Of a stretch of DNA of 64,000 nt, positions 8,641-17,007 are shown one piece after another. The first letter of the stretch is position 1; every line of letters starts with the position of its first letter. The stretch is from Zhihengliuella halotolerans (GTDB lineage: Bacteria; Actinomycetota; Actinomycetes; Actinomycetales; Micrococcaceae), in the NCBI RefSeq assembly GCF_004217565.1, contig NZ_SHLA01000001.1, positions 2,604,001 through 2,668,000 of the forward strand, in the 5' to 3' direction. The notes below the pieces were generated by a model. The model made no database searches and was not told the origin of the DNA. It saw only the letters and a program-made list of their open reading frames with translations. The translations under genes and the position numbers were made by a program.

Positions 8641-9558
8641 ATGAATGAGATCGCTTACCACCGCATCCTGCGCGACTCCGACCGCCACCGCTGGTATAAA
8701 CCCCTGCTGGTGCTGCTCATCGCCGGTGGCATCTACTTCGGCCTGATAGTCGTGCTGCTCCTGGTGATGTTCGCCGTCGCGCTCTCCTCCGAGAACGGCG
8801 CTGCCTTCTTCACGGACACGAATGCGCTCGAATCACTGATCAGCTTCAACACCCCTGCGGGGATCGCGTTCGCGCTCGTATCCGTCATCCTCATGTGGCC
8901 ACCGGCGTCGGCCGCGATCCGGATGATCTACGGCCGCGGTACGCCCCGCCGGATCTCAGCCAGCCTGTTCTCCGTCGCCGGGAAGATGCGCTGGGGCCGA
9001 CTGGGTCGCTACTTCGTCGCGGCTATCGCGGTCATCGGGGCGAGCATCGTCATCGACGTGGCCGTCAACGGCATACCGACGTGGTCCCTCGACGAGCGCG
9101 CCCTGCTCATGTTGGCGATCGCCCTCGGACTCGTCGCCTTCCAGGCCACGGCCGAAGAGGTCGTCTTCCGCGGCCTCTTCATGACCGCGATCGGCAGCTG
9201 GCTGCGCCACCCCGCCTGGGCTGTGCTCCTGCCGGTTCCGCTGTTCGTCATCGGCCATGCGTACGACGCCGTCGGGCTGACTGACATCGCCGTCTTCGCC
9301 ATCGCCGCCGGTTATCTGACGGTCCGCACCGGCGGGTTGGAAGCCGCGATCGCGATGCACGTCATCAACAATGCCGCGGCGTTCGGATTCGGGATCGCCA
9401 CCGGTGCCGACCTCGATGCGACGGAGGTCGCCCCGGCCGCCGCCGCGGTTTCCATCGTCACGACCCTTGTCTACGTCGCGGTGGTCGAGTGGATGGAGCG
9501 CCGCAGGGCCCGTACTGAGCCCGTTAGCCCTCCCGAGAACGCAGTGCTTCCCTCGTAG
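8641..9558 (+). CDS. CPBP family intramembrane glutamic endopeptidase
   Basis: A 305-residue polytopic membrane protein of the CAAX-protease and bacteriocin-processing (Abi) family. Hydrophobic segments span residues about 20-46, 70-90, 120-140, 155-172, 195-215, 220-240 and 260-285. The three family motifs are present: EEVVFRGLF (EExxxR), the FVIGH histidine, and HVINN. It may remove C-terminal peptides or act in bacteriocin self-immunity; the substrate is unknown. ATG 8641 is chosen, although GTG 8635 in frame would add two residues. No convincing Shine-Dalgarno is seen. Confidence 0.88.
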   Translation: MNEIAYHRILRDSDRHRWYKPLLVLLIAGGIYFGLIVVLLLVMFAVALSSENGAAFFTDTNALESLISFNTPAGIAFALVSVILMWPPASAAIRMIYGRGTPRRISASLFSVAGKMRWGRLGRYFVAAIAVIGASIVIDVAVNGIPTWSLDERALLMLAIALGLVAFQATAEEVVFRGLFMTAIGSWLRHPAWAVLLPVPLFVIGHAYDAVGLTDIAVFAIAAGYLTVRTGGLEAAIAMHVINNAAAFGFGIATGADLDATEVAPAAAAVSIVTTLVYVAVVEWMERRRARTEPVSPPENAVLPS

Positions 9559-9643
9559 TCGCGCGTTGAAGGCTAGAGGATGAAGGTGGCCAACACCCGT
9601 GTAGTCGAGCTCGCGGGCTCCCTGCCTCAGGGCCGCGCACTCC

Positions 9644-9682
9644 CTATCCACAAATCGAATACACCTTCCAAAAATATCCACA
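9644..9682. promoter_or_regulatory. Two DnaA-box-like 9-mers upstream of the HNH gene
   Basis: CTATCCACA (9644-9652) and ATATCCACA (9674-9682) each differ by one base from the DnaA box TTATCCACA. They are in the same orientation, 30 bp apart, inside an unusually AT-rich stretch (about 9640-9720). They may be chance matches, family-specific leader elements of DUF222 genes, or DnaA-titrating sites. Confidence 0.3.
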
Positions 9683-9710
9683 GCCCATACCAAAAATCGT
9701 GGCCCTGTAC

Positions 9711-9716
9711 TAAAAT
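9711..9716 (+). promoter_or_regulatory. -10 element (TAAAAT) directly before the HNH start codon
   Basis: TAAAAT ends 6 bases before the ATG at 9723, so transcription would begin at or next to the start codon. There is no usable Shine-Dalgarno in the few bases between. This fits a leaderless mRNA, common in actinobacteria. The -35 region is poor. Confidence 0.5.
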
Positions 9717-9722
9717 AGAGGC

Positions 9723-11621
9723 ATGGCCATCACGCATCCCTCCGAGACCCCCGCCGCCGCTTCCGGCGCCGCGGGCCGGGTGCGCGAGGCCACCGAACAC
9801 CTCAAAGGGCTCTGCCCCGAGGTCGGGTCCCTGAGTGACGCGGACCTCGTGCACGCCACGGGTGCGGTCGAGGCCCTGGGCCGGATCGTCGACGCCCTGC
9901 GCGTGCGCACCGCCGGGGAGATCGAGGACCGCTCCAGTAAAGGTCTGGGCGAGGACCGACTCTCGGCCCGGTACGGGTGCCGGACCGGGTCCGAGCTGCT
10001 CGAGCGCCTCACCGGCGCCCCGGGGCGCGAGGTCCGCCGCCGGGCCGGACTGGACACGCGGACCCGGGCCGGCCTCTCGCTGACCGGCGAAGAACTGCCC
10101 GCGCGGTTCCCGGACATCGCCGCCGCCCTGCACACCGGGAGCCTCGGCATCGAGACCGCCGAACTGCTCACCGGGATGCTCACCCGCGTCGCACCCCGGG
10201 CGGACCCGGGCGCAGTCTCCGCGGCTGAAGCCGCGCTCGTGGCCACCGCCACCACCACCGGAACGGACTCCGCCGGACAAGACTCGGCAACACGGGACCC
10301 CGCCGGACAAGACCCGGCAGCCGAAGACCACGACACCTCCAGCAGCGACCCGGAGGACTCCGCCGGCACGGGCGTGCCGGCGGCGACGTACGCGGAAGTC
10401 AAGATCCACACCCAAGTCTGGGAAGCGCACCTGGACCAGGACGGGCCCGACCCCGAGGCCTCACGCGCCACCACCCGACGGGGCCTAACCCTGGGCTCCG
10501 CCCGAGACGGGCTGATCCCGGTCCGCGGGAACCTGATGCCCGAAACCGCCGCCCAACTCACCCGGCTGCTCTCCGCGTACCTGAATCCCGCAGCCCGCCA
10601 CCACGACACCGACCCGAACCCGGAAACCCACGCTGGAGCCACCAAATCCTCCGGCGCGCCGGTGGTGGTGGATGAGCGCACGCCCGCGCAGAAACGCCAC
10701 GACGTGCTCGCCTCCATCCTCACCGCCGCCGCACGCGCCGCCGAGACCCCTTCACTGGGCGGGGACGCCGCGACCCTGCTCGTGCACATCACCGCCGAAG
10801 ACCTCACCGATCCGGCCGGGAGCGCGACCCTGGACGGCATCGACATCCCCGCACCCGCCCGGATCGCCCACCGCATCGCGTGCGCCGGGGCCATGCAGAA
10901 AGTCCTCTTCGACCGTGCCGGCCGCATCGTGGCGCTGGGCACGAAGGAACGAGTCTTCAACGCCCACCAGCGCCGGGCCATCACGGCCCGCGACGGCGGG
11001 TGCGTCATCCCCGGGTGCACGATCCCGGCCTCCTGGTGCGAAATCCACCACGTGCACGCCCACGCCGAGAATGGTCCGACGCACACCGACAACGGGGTGC
11101 TGCTCTGCTGGTTCCACCACCACCATCTCGAGACCTCCGGCTGGGACATCCGCATCACCGGCGGAGTCCCACACGTGAAAGCACCACCCTGGTACGACCC
11201 GAGTGGCACATACCGTCCGGCGGTCAACGTGGTCACCCGTCGCGGCCGGCATCACCGGACCGAACCACCACCAGTGGCACCCGAAGCCGAGGGGACACCG
11301 AAACCTAGCCCGCTACCGACCCCTGCCCCCGCCCCGGACCCAAGCCCGAACGCGAACGCGAAGAAAAACAAGCCAACAAGTCAGAGCCCTGACCCAGACG
11401 CGTGCGTGGGCGGCCGTGACGAGAACAGTCCTCCGGTCCGGAACCCGGGCGTGAGCGACAGAGAATTCGAGGCCCGCTGGGACGCGGAGACCGCACGTCC
11501 GTACGCGATTGAAGAAGGCATCCCGACCTGCTGGGATCCAACCACCGGACAGAGCCCTGAAGAGGCCGCCGAGGAACGCCGGCGACGATGGAACGCAGCA
11601 GACGACGAACCACCCTGGTGA
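9723..11621 (+). CDS. DUF222 domain HNH endonuclease (13E12-type)
   Basis: A 632-residue protein. The N-terminal DUF222 region (residues about 25-330) is alanine-rich and helical, with a variable low-complexity linker at about 170-215 (repeated AGQD/TGTDSAGQD-like units). The HNH nuclease domain follows at about 400-475: RAITARDGGCVIPGC, CEIHHVHAHAENGPTHTDNG and CWFHHHHLE give the Cys/His zinc ligands and the catalytic HH. The C-terminal tail is Pro-rich and charged. These genes occur in many copies in actinobacteria and have been called the 13E12 repeat family. Their function is uncertain; some carry inteins or behave as mobile elements. No inverted repeats flank this copy. Confidence 0.9.
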   Translation: MAITHPSETPAAASGAAGRVREATEHLKGLCPEVGSLSDADLVHATGAVEALGRIVDALRVRTAGEIEDRSSKGLGEDRLSARYGCRTGSELLERLTGAPGREVRRRAGLDTRTRAGLSLTGEELPARFPDIAAALHTGSLGIETAELLTGMLTRVAPRADPGAVSAAEAALVATATTTGTDSAGQDSATRDPAGQDPAAEDHDTSSSDPEDSAGTGVPAATYAEVKIHTQVWEAHLDQDGPDPEASRATTRRGLTLGSARDGLIPVRGNLMPETAAQLTRLLSAYLNPAARHHDTDPNPETHAGATKSSGAPVVVDERTPAQKRHDVLASILTAAARAAETPSLGGDAATLLVHITAEDLTDPAGSATLDGIDIPAPARIAHRIACAGAMQKVLFDRAGRIVALGTKERVFNAHQRRAITARDGGCVIPGCTIPASWCEIHHVHAHAENGPTHTDNGVLLCWFHHHHLETSGWDIRITGGVPHVKAPPWYDPSGTYRPAVNVVTRRGRHHRTEPPPVAPEAEGTPKPSPLPTPAPAPDPSPNANAKKNKPTSQSPDPDACVGGRDENSPPVRNPGVSDREFEARWDAETARPYAIEEGIPTCWDPTTGQSPEEAAEERRRRWNAADDEPPW

Positions 11622-11680
11622 ACCCGAGCACCAATGTCGACGACGGTGAGTCTCCGGAAGCGCTGGAGGCGTGTGGCCGT

Positions 11681-12169
11681 CTAGACCCAGGGGCCACCAG
11701 GCAGATGGTCGAACACCAGCGAGGTCTGCGTCGAGGCGACGGCCGGGTTCGCGGAGAGGTGGTCGAGCACAAACTGGCGGACATCGTTCGAGTCGCGCAC
11801 GGCCAGATGGATGACGAAGTCGTCGGTGCCACCGAGAAAGAAGAGCTGCGTGACGCCCTGCTGGACGCGGATCTCCTCGCTGAACGTGGACATCGTATGC
11901 CGTGCGCCGGGACGGATCCGCACGAAAATGAGCGCCTGGAGGGCACGGCCGATCCGCTCAGGATCTACGTCGAGCGTGAACCGACGAATCACCCCGGACT
12001 CGCGCAGCGCGTTGACTCGGGCGAGGCACGTGGACGGAGCGATACCGAGCTCGGTGGCCATGGAGTTGTTGGCCCGGCGCGCATTCTCACCGAGCATCCG
12101 CAACAACTTCCGGTCGGTCTCGTCGAGCACCACGGGATCGGGCCGAACATCATTCGTTGTGACGGGCAT
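11681..12169 (-). CDS. Lrp/AsnC family regulator, AldR-like
   Basis: A 162-residue feast/famine regulator. The ATG at 12169 follows GGGAGG and gives the standard length; the longer upstream frame covers the ald start and is rejected. The N-terminal winged HTH is at about 17-65 (LDETDRKLLRMLGENARRANNSMATELGIAPSTCLARV, shown in pieces by LRMLGENAR and CLARVNALRESGVI). The C-terminal RAM ligand-binding domain contains FFLGGTDDFVIHLAVRD. Its divergence from ald is the arrangement of mycobacterial AldR and ald, where the regulator senses alanine and activates alanine dehydrogenase. That function is inferred from context. Confidence 0.9.
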   Translation of the reverse strand: MPVTTNDVRPDPVVLDETDRKLLRMLGENARRANNSMATELGIAPSTCLARVNALRESGVIRRFTLDVDPERIGRALQALIFVRIRPGARHTMSTFSEEIRVQQGVTQLFFLGGTDDFVIHLAVRDSNDVRQFVLDHLSANPAVASTQTSLVFDHLPGGPWV

Positions 12170-12188
12170 CTCATGCCTCCCAGACCGT

Positions 12189-12261
12189 AGATAATCTCTA
12201 GTTAGTGCAATTCTAGCGAATATTCGTCGAGAAAACAGCGGCGAACCCGCATTTATCTCTA
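12189..12261. promoter_or_regulatory. AldR-type binding region between aldR-like gene and ald
   Basis: This 181-bp divergent spacer is AT-richer than its surroundings. It contains the palindromes AGATAATCT (12189-12197) and CGAATATTCG (12217-12226), and the heptamer ATCTCTA twice (12194-12200, 12255-12261; 61 bp apart, about six turns). Repeated, partly degenerate sites on one DNA face are typical of Lrp/AsnC octamers. Individual sites are inferred. Confidence 0.5.
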
Positions 12262-12350
12262 CGCTAGTGGGAGCACACAGTCGCCCCAGGCGTTCCCAAC
12301 AAGGCCGCTCCGGGACTACGATCACTACACCCGCAAGAGGAGCAAACGCC

Positions 12351-13463
12351 ATGATCATCGGTGTTCCGAAGGAAATCAAGAACAACGAGTTCCGCGTCGC
12401 CATGACGCCGGCAGGCGTCTCCGAGTTCGTCGCCCGCGGCCACGAGGTCGTCGTCGAGGCCACCGCCGGCCTCGGCTCCGGCATCGCCGACGAAGACTAT
12501 GTGGCGGCCGGGGCTCGTATCGCACCCGACGCGGATTCCACGTGGGCCGACGCCGACATGATCATGAAGGTCAAGGAGCCGATCGCCGCGGAGTACCACC
12601 GCATGCGCCGCGACCAGATCCTCTTCACCTACCTGCACCTTGCCGCCTCGCGCGAGTGCACCGACGCCATCGTCACCGCGGGCTCGACGGCCATCGCGTA
12701 CGAGACGGTCACCGCTGGCCGCGGCCTGCCGCTGCTGGCGCCGATGTCCGAGGTCGCCGGGCGCCTGTCCGCGCAGATCGGCGCCGTGCAGCTGCAGCAG
12801 CCCAACGGCGGCTCGGGTGTCCTGATGGGCGGTGTGCCCGGCACCCGCCCGGCCAAGGTCGTCGTCATCGGCGGCGGCGTCGCCGGCGAGAACGCCGCGA
12901 ACATCGCCGTGGGCATGGGTGCCGATGTCACGATCGTCGACATCAACCTGACCCGCCTCAAGGAGATCGATACGGCCTACGCGGGCCGCATCAAGACCCT
13001 GGCCTCCTCGAAGCTCGCGATCGCCGACGAGGTGGCCGCTGCCGACCTCGTCATCGGCTCCGTGCTGATCCCGGGTGCTGCCGCCCCGAAGCTCGTCACC
13101 AAGGACATGGTCGCCGCTATGCGCCCGGGCTCCGTGCTCGTGGACATCGCGATCGACCAGGGCGGCTGCTTCGAGGGGTCGCGCCCGACGACGCATGCCG
13201 AGCCGACCTTCAAGGTGCACGACGCCGTCTACTACTGCGTCGCGAACATGCCGGGCGCCGTCCCGCAGACCTCGACCGCCGCCCTGACCAACGCGACGCT
13301 GCCGTACGCCCTGCGCATCGCGAACAAGGGCTGGAAGGTCGCCCTGCGCGAGGACTCCGGCCTGGCCAACGGCCTGAACGTGCACGCCGGCCAGGTCACC
13401 TTCAAGTCGGTGGCCGAGGAGTTCGAGCTCGCCTACCTCGCGACCGAGGACGTCCTCGCCTAA
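12351..13463 (+). CDS. ald: Alanine dehydrogenase
   Basis: A 370-residue cytosolic enzyme that converts L-alanine and NAD+ to pyruvate, ammonium and NADH. The N-terminal motif MIIGVPKEIKNNEFRVAMTP, catalytic-region MKVKEP and TYLHLAAS (His), the Rossmann motif VIGGGVAGENAANIA (about 172-186) and DIAIDQGGCFE are all present. Length and spacing match Ald closely. GCAAGAGGAG precedes the ATG. It is divergent from the AldR-like gene, so alanine induction is expected. A strong hairpin follows the stop. Confidence 0.97.
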   Translation: MIIGVPKEIKNNEFRVAMTPAGVSEFVARGHEVVVEATAGLGSGIADEDYVAAGARIAPDADSTWADADMIMKVKEPIAAEYHRMRRDQILFTYLHLAASRECTDAIVTAGSTAIAYETVTAGRGLPLLAPMSEVAGRLSAQIGAVQLQQPNGGSGVLMGGVPGTRPAKVVVIGGGVAGENAANIAVGMGADVTIVDINLTRLKEIDTAYAGRIKTLASSKLAIADEVAAADLVIGSVLIPGAAAPKLVTKDMVAAMRPGSVLVDIAIDQGGCFEGSRPTTHAEPTFKVHDAVYYCVANMPGAVPQTSTAALTNATLPYALRIANKGWKVALREDSGLANGLNVHAGQVTFKSVAEEFELAYLATEDVLA

Positions 13464-13473
13464 CCCTTTCGCG

Positions 13474-13519
13474 ATGACGAGTGGCCGCCCGAACTCTGGT
13501 TCAGGCGGCCACTCGTCAT
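13474..13519. terminator. Bidirectional hairpin between ald and the MFS gene
   Basis: ATGACGAGTGGCCGCC (13474-13489) pairs with 13504-13519. A C/A mismatch and a further 4-bp stem close on a TCTG loop. It sits between two convergent stops, 10 bases after ald and 13 bases from the MFS stop. Confidence 0.8.
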
Positions 13520-13532
13520 TGCGCTGCACAAC

Positions 13533-14885
13533 TCAGGGCACGGACTTGATCCGATAAACGAGGGCAGCCGCCACGAGGCCGATTGCCGCCGCCATCACGA
13601 ACATGGTCGTGTAGCCGCCGAGCCGCGTCACCGCGAGCCAGGCCAGGGTCGGCGCGACCACCTGCGGCAGCGTCGCCGCTATGTTCACGACGCCGAGGTC
13701 CTTGCCCCGCGCATTCGCGGAGGGCAGCACCTGCGTGATGAGCGCGAAGTCGACGGCCAGATAGGCGCCGAACCCGATGCCGAGCACTGCGGCGGCGACG
13801 ATCGCGGCCGGCCAGACCGGGAAAAACGCCAGGATCAGGGCCGCCAGCGCGATCAGGACCGAGGATCCGGCGACGAAGATCTTGCGCCGCCCGCCGGAGG
13901 CGTCGCTGATCCGGCCCGCGATCACCGCCGAGATCAGCACCATGATCGAATACAGGCCAGTCAGCACGAGCACGCCCCCGGCCGGGTTCTCGTGGCCGAT
14001 CTCGTCCTTCAGGAAGAAAAGCAGGTAGACGATCGTCAGCTGGTTCCCGACGAACATCAGGAACCGGGTGAACCACGCCCAGCCGAAGTCGGGGTGCTTG
14101 CGCGGGTCGATCCAGAATCCCCGCACGAACGTACCGAGGGCGAATTTCGGGGCCAGACCGCGCGGCAGCACGGGGTCGTCGCGCCAGATCAGGTACGGGA
14201 CGACGGCGACCGCGAAGACGGCAGCACACAGGCCGTAGCCGAGCCCCACGTTGCCGCCGATCACGAACCCGATCACCGCACCGCACAGGATGCCGATCGT
14301 CTGGCCCATCGCGCCGAGCCCCCCGATCGAGGCCCGCTGGCCGATCGGCGCGCGGTCCGGCACCGCGGCCGCGATCGTCGAGTACGCCGAGTTCACCCCC
14401 GCCTGCACTACGCACCACCCGACGACCAGGGCGAGCACCGCCGTCGTACCCGTGACCTCGGTCCCACCCACCAGGGCGGAGACCGCCGCGAGGAACGCGA
14501 GGGCGACGACGGCGACCACCATCCCTCCGAAAACCCACGGGGCGCGGCGTCCGAACCGGCTCGACGTCCGGTCCGAGAGGGCCCCGGTGAGCGGGTTGGC
14601 GATCAGCGCGACGGCGGCGCCGAACGCGGTCACGAGCGAGAGGATGCCCTCCTTGGCGGCCGGATCGATCGCCTCGGCCTGCAGGCCGAGCAGCACGTTG
14701 ATCGGCGCGTACAGCACCGCGTTGATGCCGAGATTCACCAGCACGACGCCAGTGATCCACTTGGCGCGGACGTTGACCGTGGGCTCGGCCAGGGCCTCGG
14801 GAACGGAGGCCGCGCCGGAGCCATGCACGGCGTCGTCGGACGATTCGGGCGCCGGGAACTCGACGGGAGGGTGCGATGAAGTCAT
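13533..14885 (-). CDS. MFS transporter
   Basis: A 450-residue major facilitator with about 12 hydrophobic segments. The first is near residue 42 (ITGVVLVNLGINAVLYAPI). ALSDRTSSRFGRRAPW is the conserved loop 2-3 motif (GxxxDRxxxRxGRR form), and DASGGRRKIF is the corresponding loop in the second half. The loop sequence resembles the GPH-like sugar/glycoside carriers more than drug exporters, but substrate and direction are unproven. The ATG at 14885 overlaps the SGNH hydrolase stop (ATGA), so the two are translationally coupled. The in-frame extension to 15593 is antisense-like read-through inside the hydrolase and is rejected. Confidence 0.85.
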   Translation of the reverse strand: MTSSHPPVEFPAPESSDDAVHGSGAASVPEALAEPTVNVRAKWITGVVLVNLGINAVLYAPINVLLGLQAEAIDPAAKEGILSLVTAFGAAVALIANPLTGALSDRTSSRFGRRAPWVFGGMVVAVVALAFLAAVSALVGGTEVTGTTAVLALVVGWCVVQAGVNSAYSTIAAAVPDRAPIGQRASIGGLGAMGQTIGILCGAVIGFVIGGNVGLGYGLCAAVFAVAVVPYLIWRDDPVLPRGLAPKFALGTFVRGFWIDPRKHPDFGWAWFTRFLMFVGNQLTIVYLLFFLKDEIGHENPAGGVLVLTGLYSIMVLISAVIAGRISDASGGRRKIFVAGSSVLIALAALILAFFPVWPAAIVAAAVLGIGFGAYLAVDFALITQVLPSANARGKDLGVVNIAATLPQVVAPTLAWLAVTRLGGYTTMFVMAAAIGLVAAALVYRIKSVP

Positions 14886-15724
14886 GGTGCATTCATCGTA
14901 TGCCGCCCGGCGGCCCGCACCGCCTTCCGCACCCGTTTGCGGTAGAGCTTCTTCATACCGTCGGCCGGACGGATGGGCGCGGGCCAGCGGGGCTCGAGCG
15001 CGTCCCCGAGCGTCACGCCGCGCATACGGCGCCCGAACATCGGCAGCACCCACTGGCGCACCCACTCGACCTCGCGGCTGGCGAGCTGGACCGGGCCGAG
15101 CCGTTCGCGGGGTCCGAACGGCTCGAACTCGAGCTGGTGCCGGATGCCGAGCTGGTTGAGGATCTGGATGGCCATGTACCGGTGACCGGCGCGGTTCATA
15201 TGCAGTTTGTCGGTGTCCCACATGCGGCGGTCGTAGTAGACCTCCCAGGTCCAGTAATCCACGAGCTCGATCCTCTCCGGGTGCTCTCGTGCGAGCCGGC
15301 GGACGTGCTCGTTGAACGTCCAGTTCCTGCGTTTGAACGGTTCGAGCAGCGGGTGCAGCGGCACATCGAACCCGGTGAAGAGGAGGATGCGCGCTCCCGA
15401 TTCGAGAAGGCGCTCGACGGCGCGGGTGTAGTCGTCGAGCAGCCGGTTCATGTCCTTGCGCAGCTCGAGGATGTCGTTGCCGCCGGCGTAGAAGCTGATG
15501 ATGTCCGGATTCATCGTCAGGGCCGGTTCGATCTGTTCCTCCACGATGTGTCCGAGCCGCCGGCTGCGGATCGCCAGGTTCGCGTACCGCCACGTCGGGT
15601 CCGCTTTGGAGAGTTGTTTGGCGACCCGGTCCGCCCAGCCGCGCACCCCGTTCGGCAGCCGCGGGTCCCAGTCGCCCACACCTTCGGTGAAGGAGTCTCC
15701 GATCGCAACGAACAGCCCGGCCAT
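14882..15724 (-). CDS. SGNH/GDSL hydrolase
   Basis: A 280-residue GDSL-like esterase/lipase. Block I is AIGDSFTEGVGD (catalytic Ser near residue 10). Block III is FYAGGNDILELR (oxyanion Asn). Block V is DTDKLHMNRAGH (catalytic Asp and His, near 193-203). The ATG at 15724 begins immediately before block I; longer in-frame starts run into the next gene and are rejected. There is no signal peptide, so it is cytoplasmic. It is coupled to the MFS transporter downstream, which suggests hydrolysis of an imported esterified compound, an inference only. Confidence 0.9.
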   Translation of the reverse strand: MAGLFVAIGDSFTEGVGDWDPRLPNGVRGWADRVAKQLSKADPTWRYANLAIRSRRLGHIVEEQIEPALTMNPDIISFYAGGNDILELRKDMNRLLDDYTRAVERLLESGARILLFTGFDVPLHPLLEPFKRRNWTFNEHVRRLAREHPERIELVDYWTWEVYYDRRMWDTDKLHMNRAGHRYMAIQILNQLGIRHQLEFEPFGPRERLGPVQLASREVEWVRQWVLPMFGRRMRGVTLGDALEPRWPAPIRPADGMKKLYRKRVRKAVRAAGRHTMNAP

Positions 15725-15797
15725 GCTTTCAAGACTGCCGAGTCGAGGCGTCCGCGAGGCATCGGGCGGGCGACGGGCTCGTGAACAAGCGCGCGGT

Positions 15798-15826
15798 ACG
15801 ACGACGGCGGGGGCCGCTGTCGTCGT
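15798..15826 (-). terminator. Hairpin after the MmcQ/YjbR gene
   Basis: ACGACGACGGCGG (15798-15810) pairs with CCGCTGTCGTCGT (15814-15826) through 13 bp including one G-T pair, with a GGG loop. It lies 50 bases beyond the stop of the MmcQ/YjbR gene on the minus strand. Confidence 0.6.
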
Positions 15827-15876
15827 CCACCGCCATCGCGCCGTTGCACGTGACGACTTCCACTGGGGCGGCGACC

Positions 15877-16176
15877 TCAGGCGGTGGCGATCCGGTAGGA
15901 CTCGTCGAGCAGCTCCCCCAGCTCGACGGCGTCGATGCGGGCCAGGCGCACGAGGACCAGTTGAGGCGAGCGCTCGTGGTGCGTCGTCCAGAAGTAGGTC
16001 TCCGGCGCCGTCCCCGCGAGCGCCTCGCGCTCCGTGGTCTTCACGGTCAGCACGCCGTCCTCCCACATCCGGGCCACCATCGTGCGCGCGAACCACGCCG
16101 GGTTCCCCCAGCTTGAGCGCTCGCTCACGCCGGGGAAACCCAGGCAGATCACCCGGACGTCCTGCTCTGTGGCCAT
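15877..16176 (-). CDS. MmcQ/YjbR family protein
   Basis: A 99-residue single-domain protein of the MmcQ/YjbR fold (CyaY-like, often annotated as DNA-binding). The LGFPGVSERSSWGNPAWFAR start, TVKTTEREAL and a terminal LLDESYRIA helix match the family. No molecular function is established; the DNA-binding label comes from fold similarity. It is a small monocistronic gene between the SGNH hydrolase and the cysteine hydrolase, followed by its own hairpin. Confidence 0.8.
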   Translation of the reverse strand: MATEQDVRVICLGFPGVSERSSWGNPAWFARTMVARMWEDGVLTVKTTEREALAGTAPETYFWTTHHERSPQLVLVRLARIDAVELGELLDESYRIATA

Positions 16177-16234
16177 AGTCCTACTGTGGCACTCGGGCCC
16201 CAGCGGGGCAACGAAGGCTCCTGCGGGAGGTCCC

Positions 16235-16870
16235 CTATTCGGCAGCCCGCTGCGCGCCGACGACGGCCGAGGTGCCGAGATCGCTGCCGACGAGTGGCTC
16301 GCCGGCGCCGAGAGCAGCGGTCCAGGCGCTCGTTGTCCCGACGCCGGCCCAGTTGGAGTTCAGCAGGGTCATCAACGTGGTGTGCACGGTCTGGGCGTCG
16401 ACGGATCCCGCCTCGTTGGCGAGGTTCACGGCACCGGTCGCGTCGGAGAGCACCTCCGTGGAGAAGCCAAGGCCCTCAGCCTCGACAGCCGAGGCGAGAA
16501 CACAGTTATTGGTCATGTAGCCGATCAGGGTTACGGTGTCGACGCCCCGCGCGCGCAGCCAGTCGGCCAGGCCCGTCCCGGCGTAGACCGAGCCGTACCC
16601 CTTGACGATACTCTTCCAGGCGCCCGTGCGGCGCGCCTCGACCTCCGGGTGCAGTTGGAATCCCGGCTGCTCCGGGTCGAACACCGGTGCGCCCGCGCCC
16701 ATGCTGTGCTGCACGGCGACGACGGGAACGCCGGCCGCGTTCGCTGCGTCGATCGCGGCCGCGATCCGCGGCACGGACTCCGCGTGGGGCGGGTACTGGA
16801 TCTCCAGCGGACCACCGAAGTAGTCCTGCTGGACGTCGATGATCACGAGTGCGCGCTGGGGCGTTGGCAT
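16235..16870 (-). CDS. Isochorismatase-family cysteine hydrolase
   Basis: A 211-residue cytosolic hydrolase. The catalytic triad is visible: Asp in ALVIIDVQQDYF (residue about 12), Lys in WKSIVKGYGS (about 86-90), and Cys in GYMTNNCVLASAVEA (about 123). A cis-peptide-like VTLIGYMTNNC stretch is typical of nicotinamidase/isochorismatase relatives. The substrate is unknown, probably an amide, carbamate or ureido compound. It is divergent from a GlxA-type regulator, a pairing seen repeatedly for this family, so induction through that regulator is likely. Confidence 0.88.
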   Translation of the reverse strand: MPTPQRALVIIDVQQDYFGGPLEIQYPPHAESVPRIAAAIDAANAAGVPVVAVQHSMGAGAPVFDPEQPGFQLHPEVEARRTGAWKSIVKGYGSVYAGTGLADWLRARGVDTVTLIGYMTNNCVLASAVEAEGLGFSTEVLSDATGAVNLANEAGSVDAQTVHTTLMTLLNSNWAGVGTTSAWTAALGAGEPLVGSDLGTSAVVGAQRAAE

Positions 16871-17007
16871 ATCTGACTCCTTGAGTGGTGCGCGGCTCTG
16901 CCGCGCGGCGGGTGCTTCACCTCCGATTCTTCCGGCGTCCGGAACGGCCGGCGAGTGGCATGAAGGACTATGTACGATGGATTCACGCCAATCGGAAGGA
17001 GACCGCC

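Noticed and set aside
8592-8648. An 18-codon open frame overlapping the CPBP start
   Set aside because: No ribosome-binding site at suitable spacing. It is likely a chance overlap and not a leader peptide.
9723-11621. DUF222/HNH gene as an active insertion element
   Set aside because: No terminal inverted repeats, target duplications or recombinase were seen at its borders, so mobility is not supported here.
13533-15593. A 686-residue frame fusing the MFS transporter to the SGNH region
   Set aside because: The extension is Arg-rich read-through inside the SGNH hydrolase. The ATGA overlap gives the proper MFS start.
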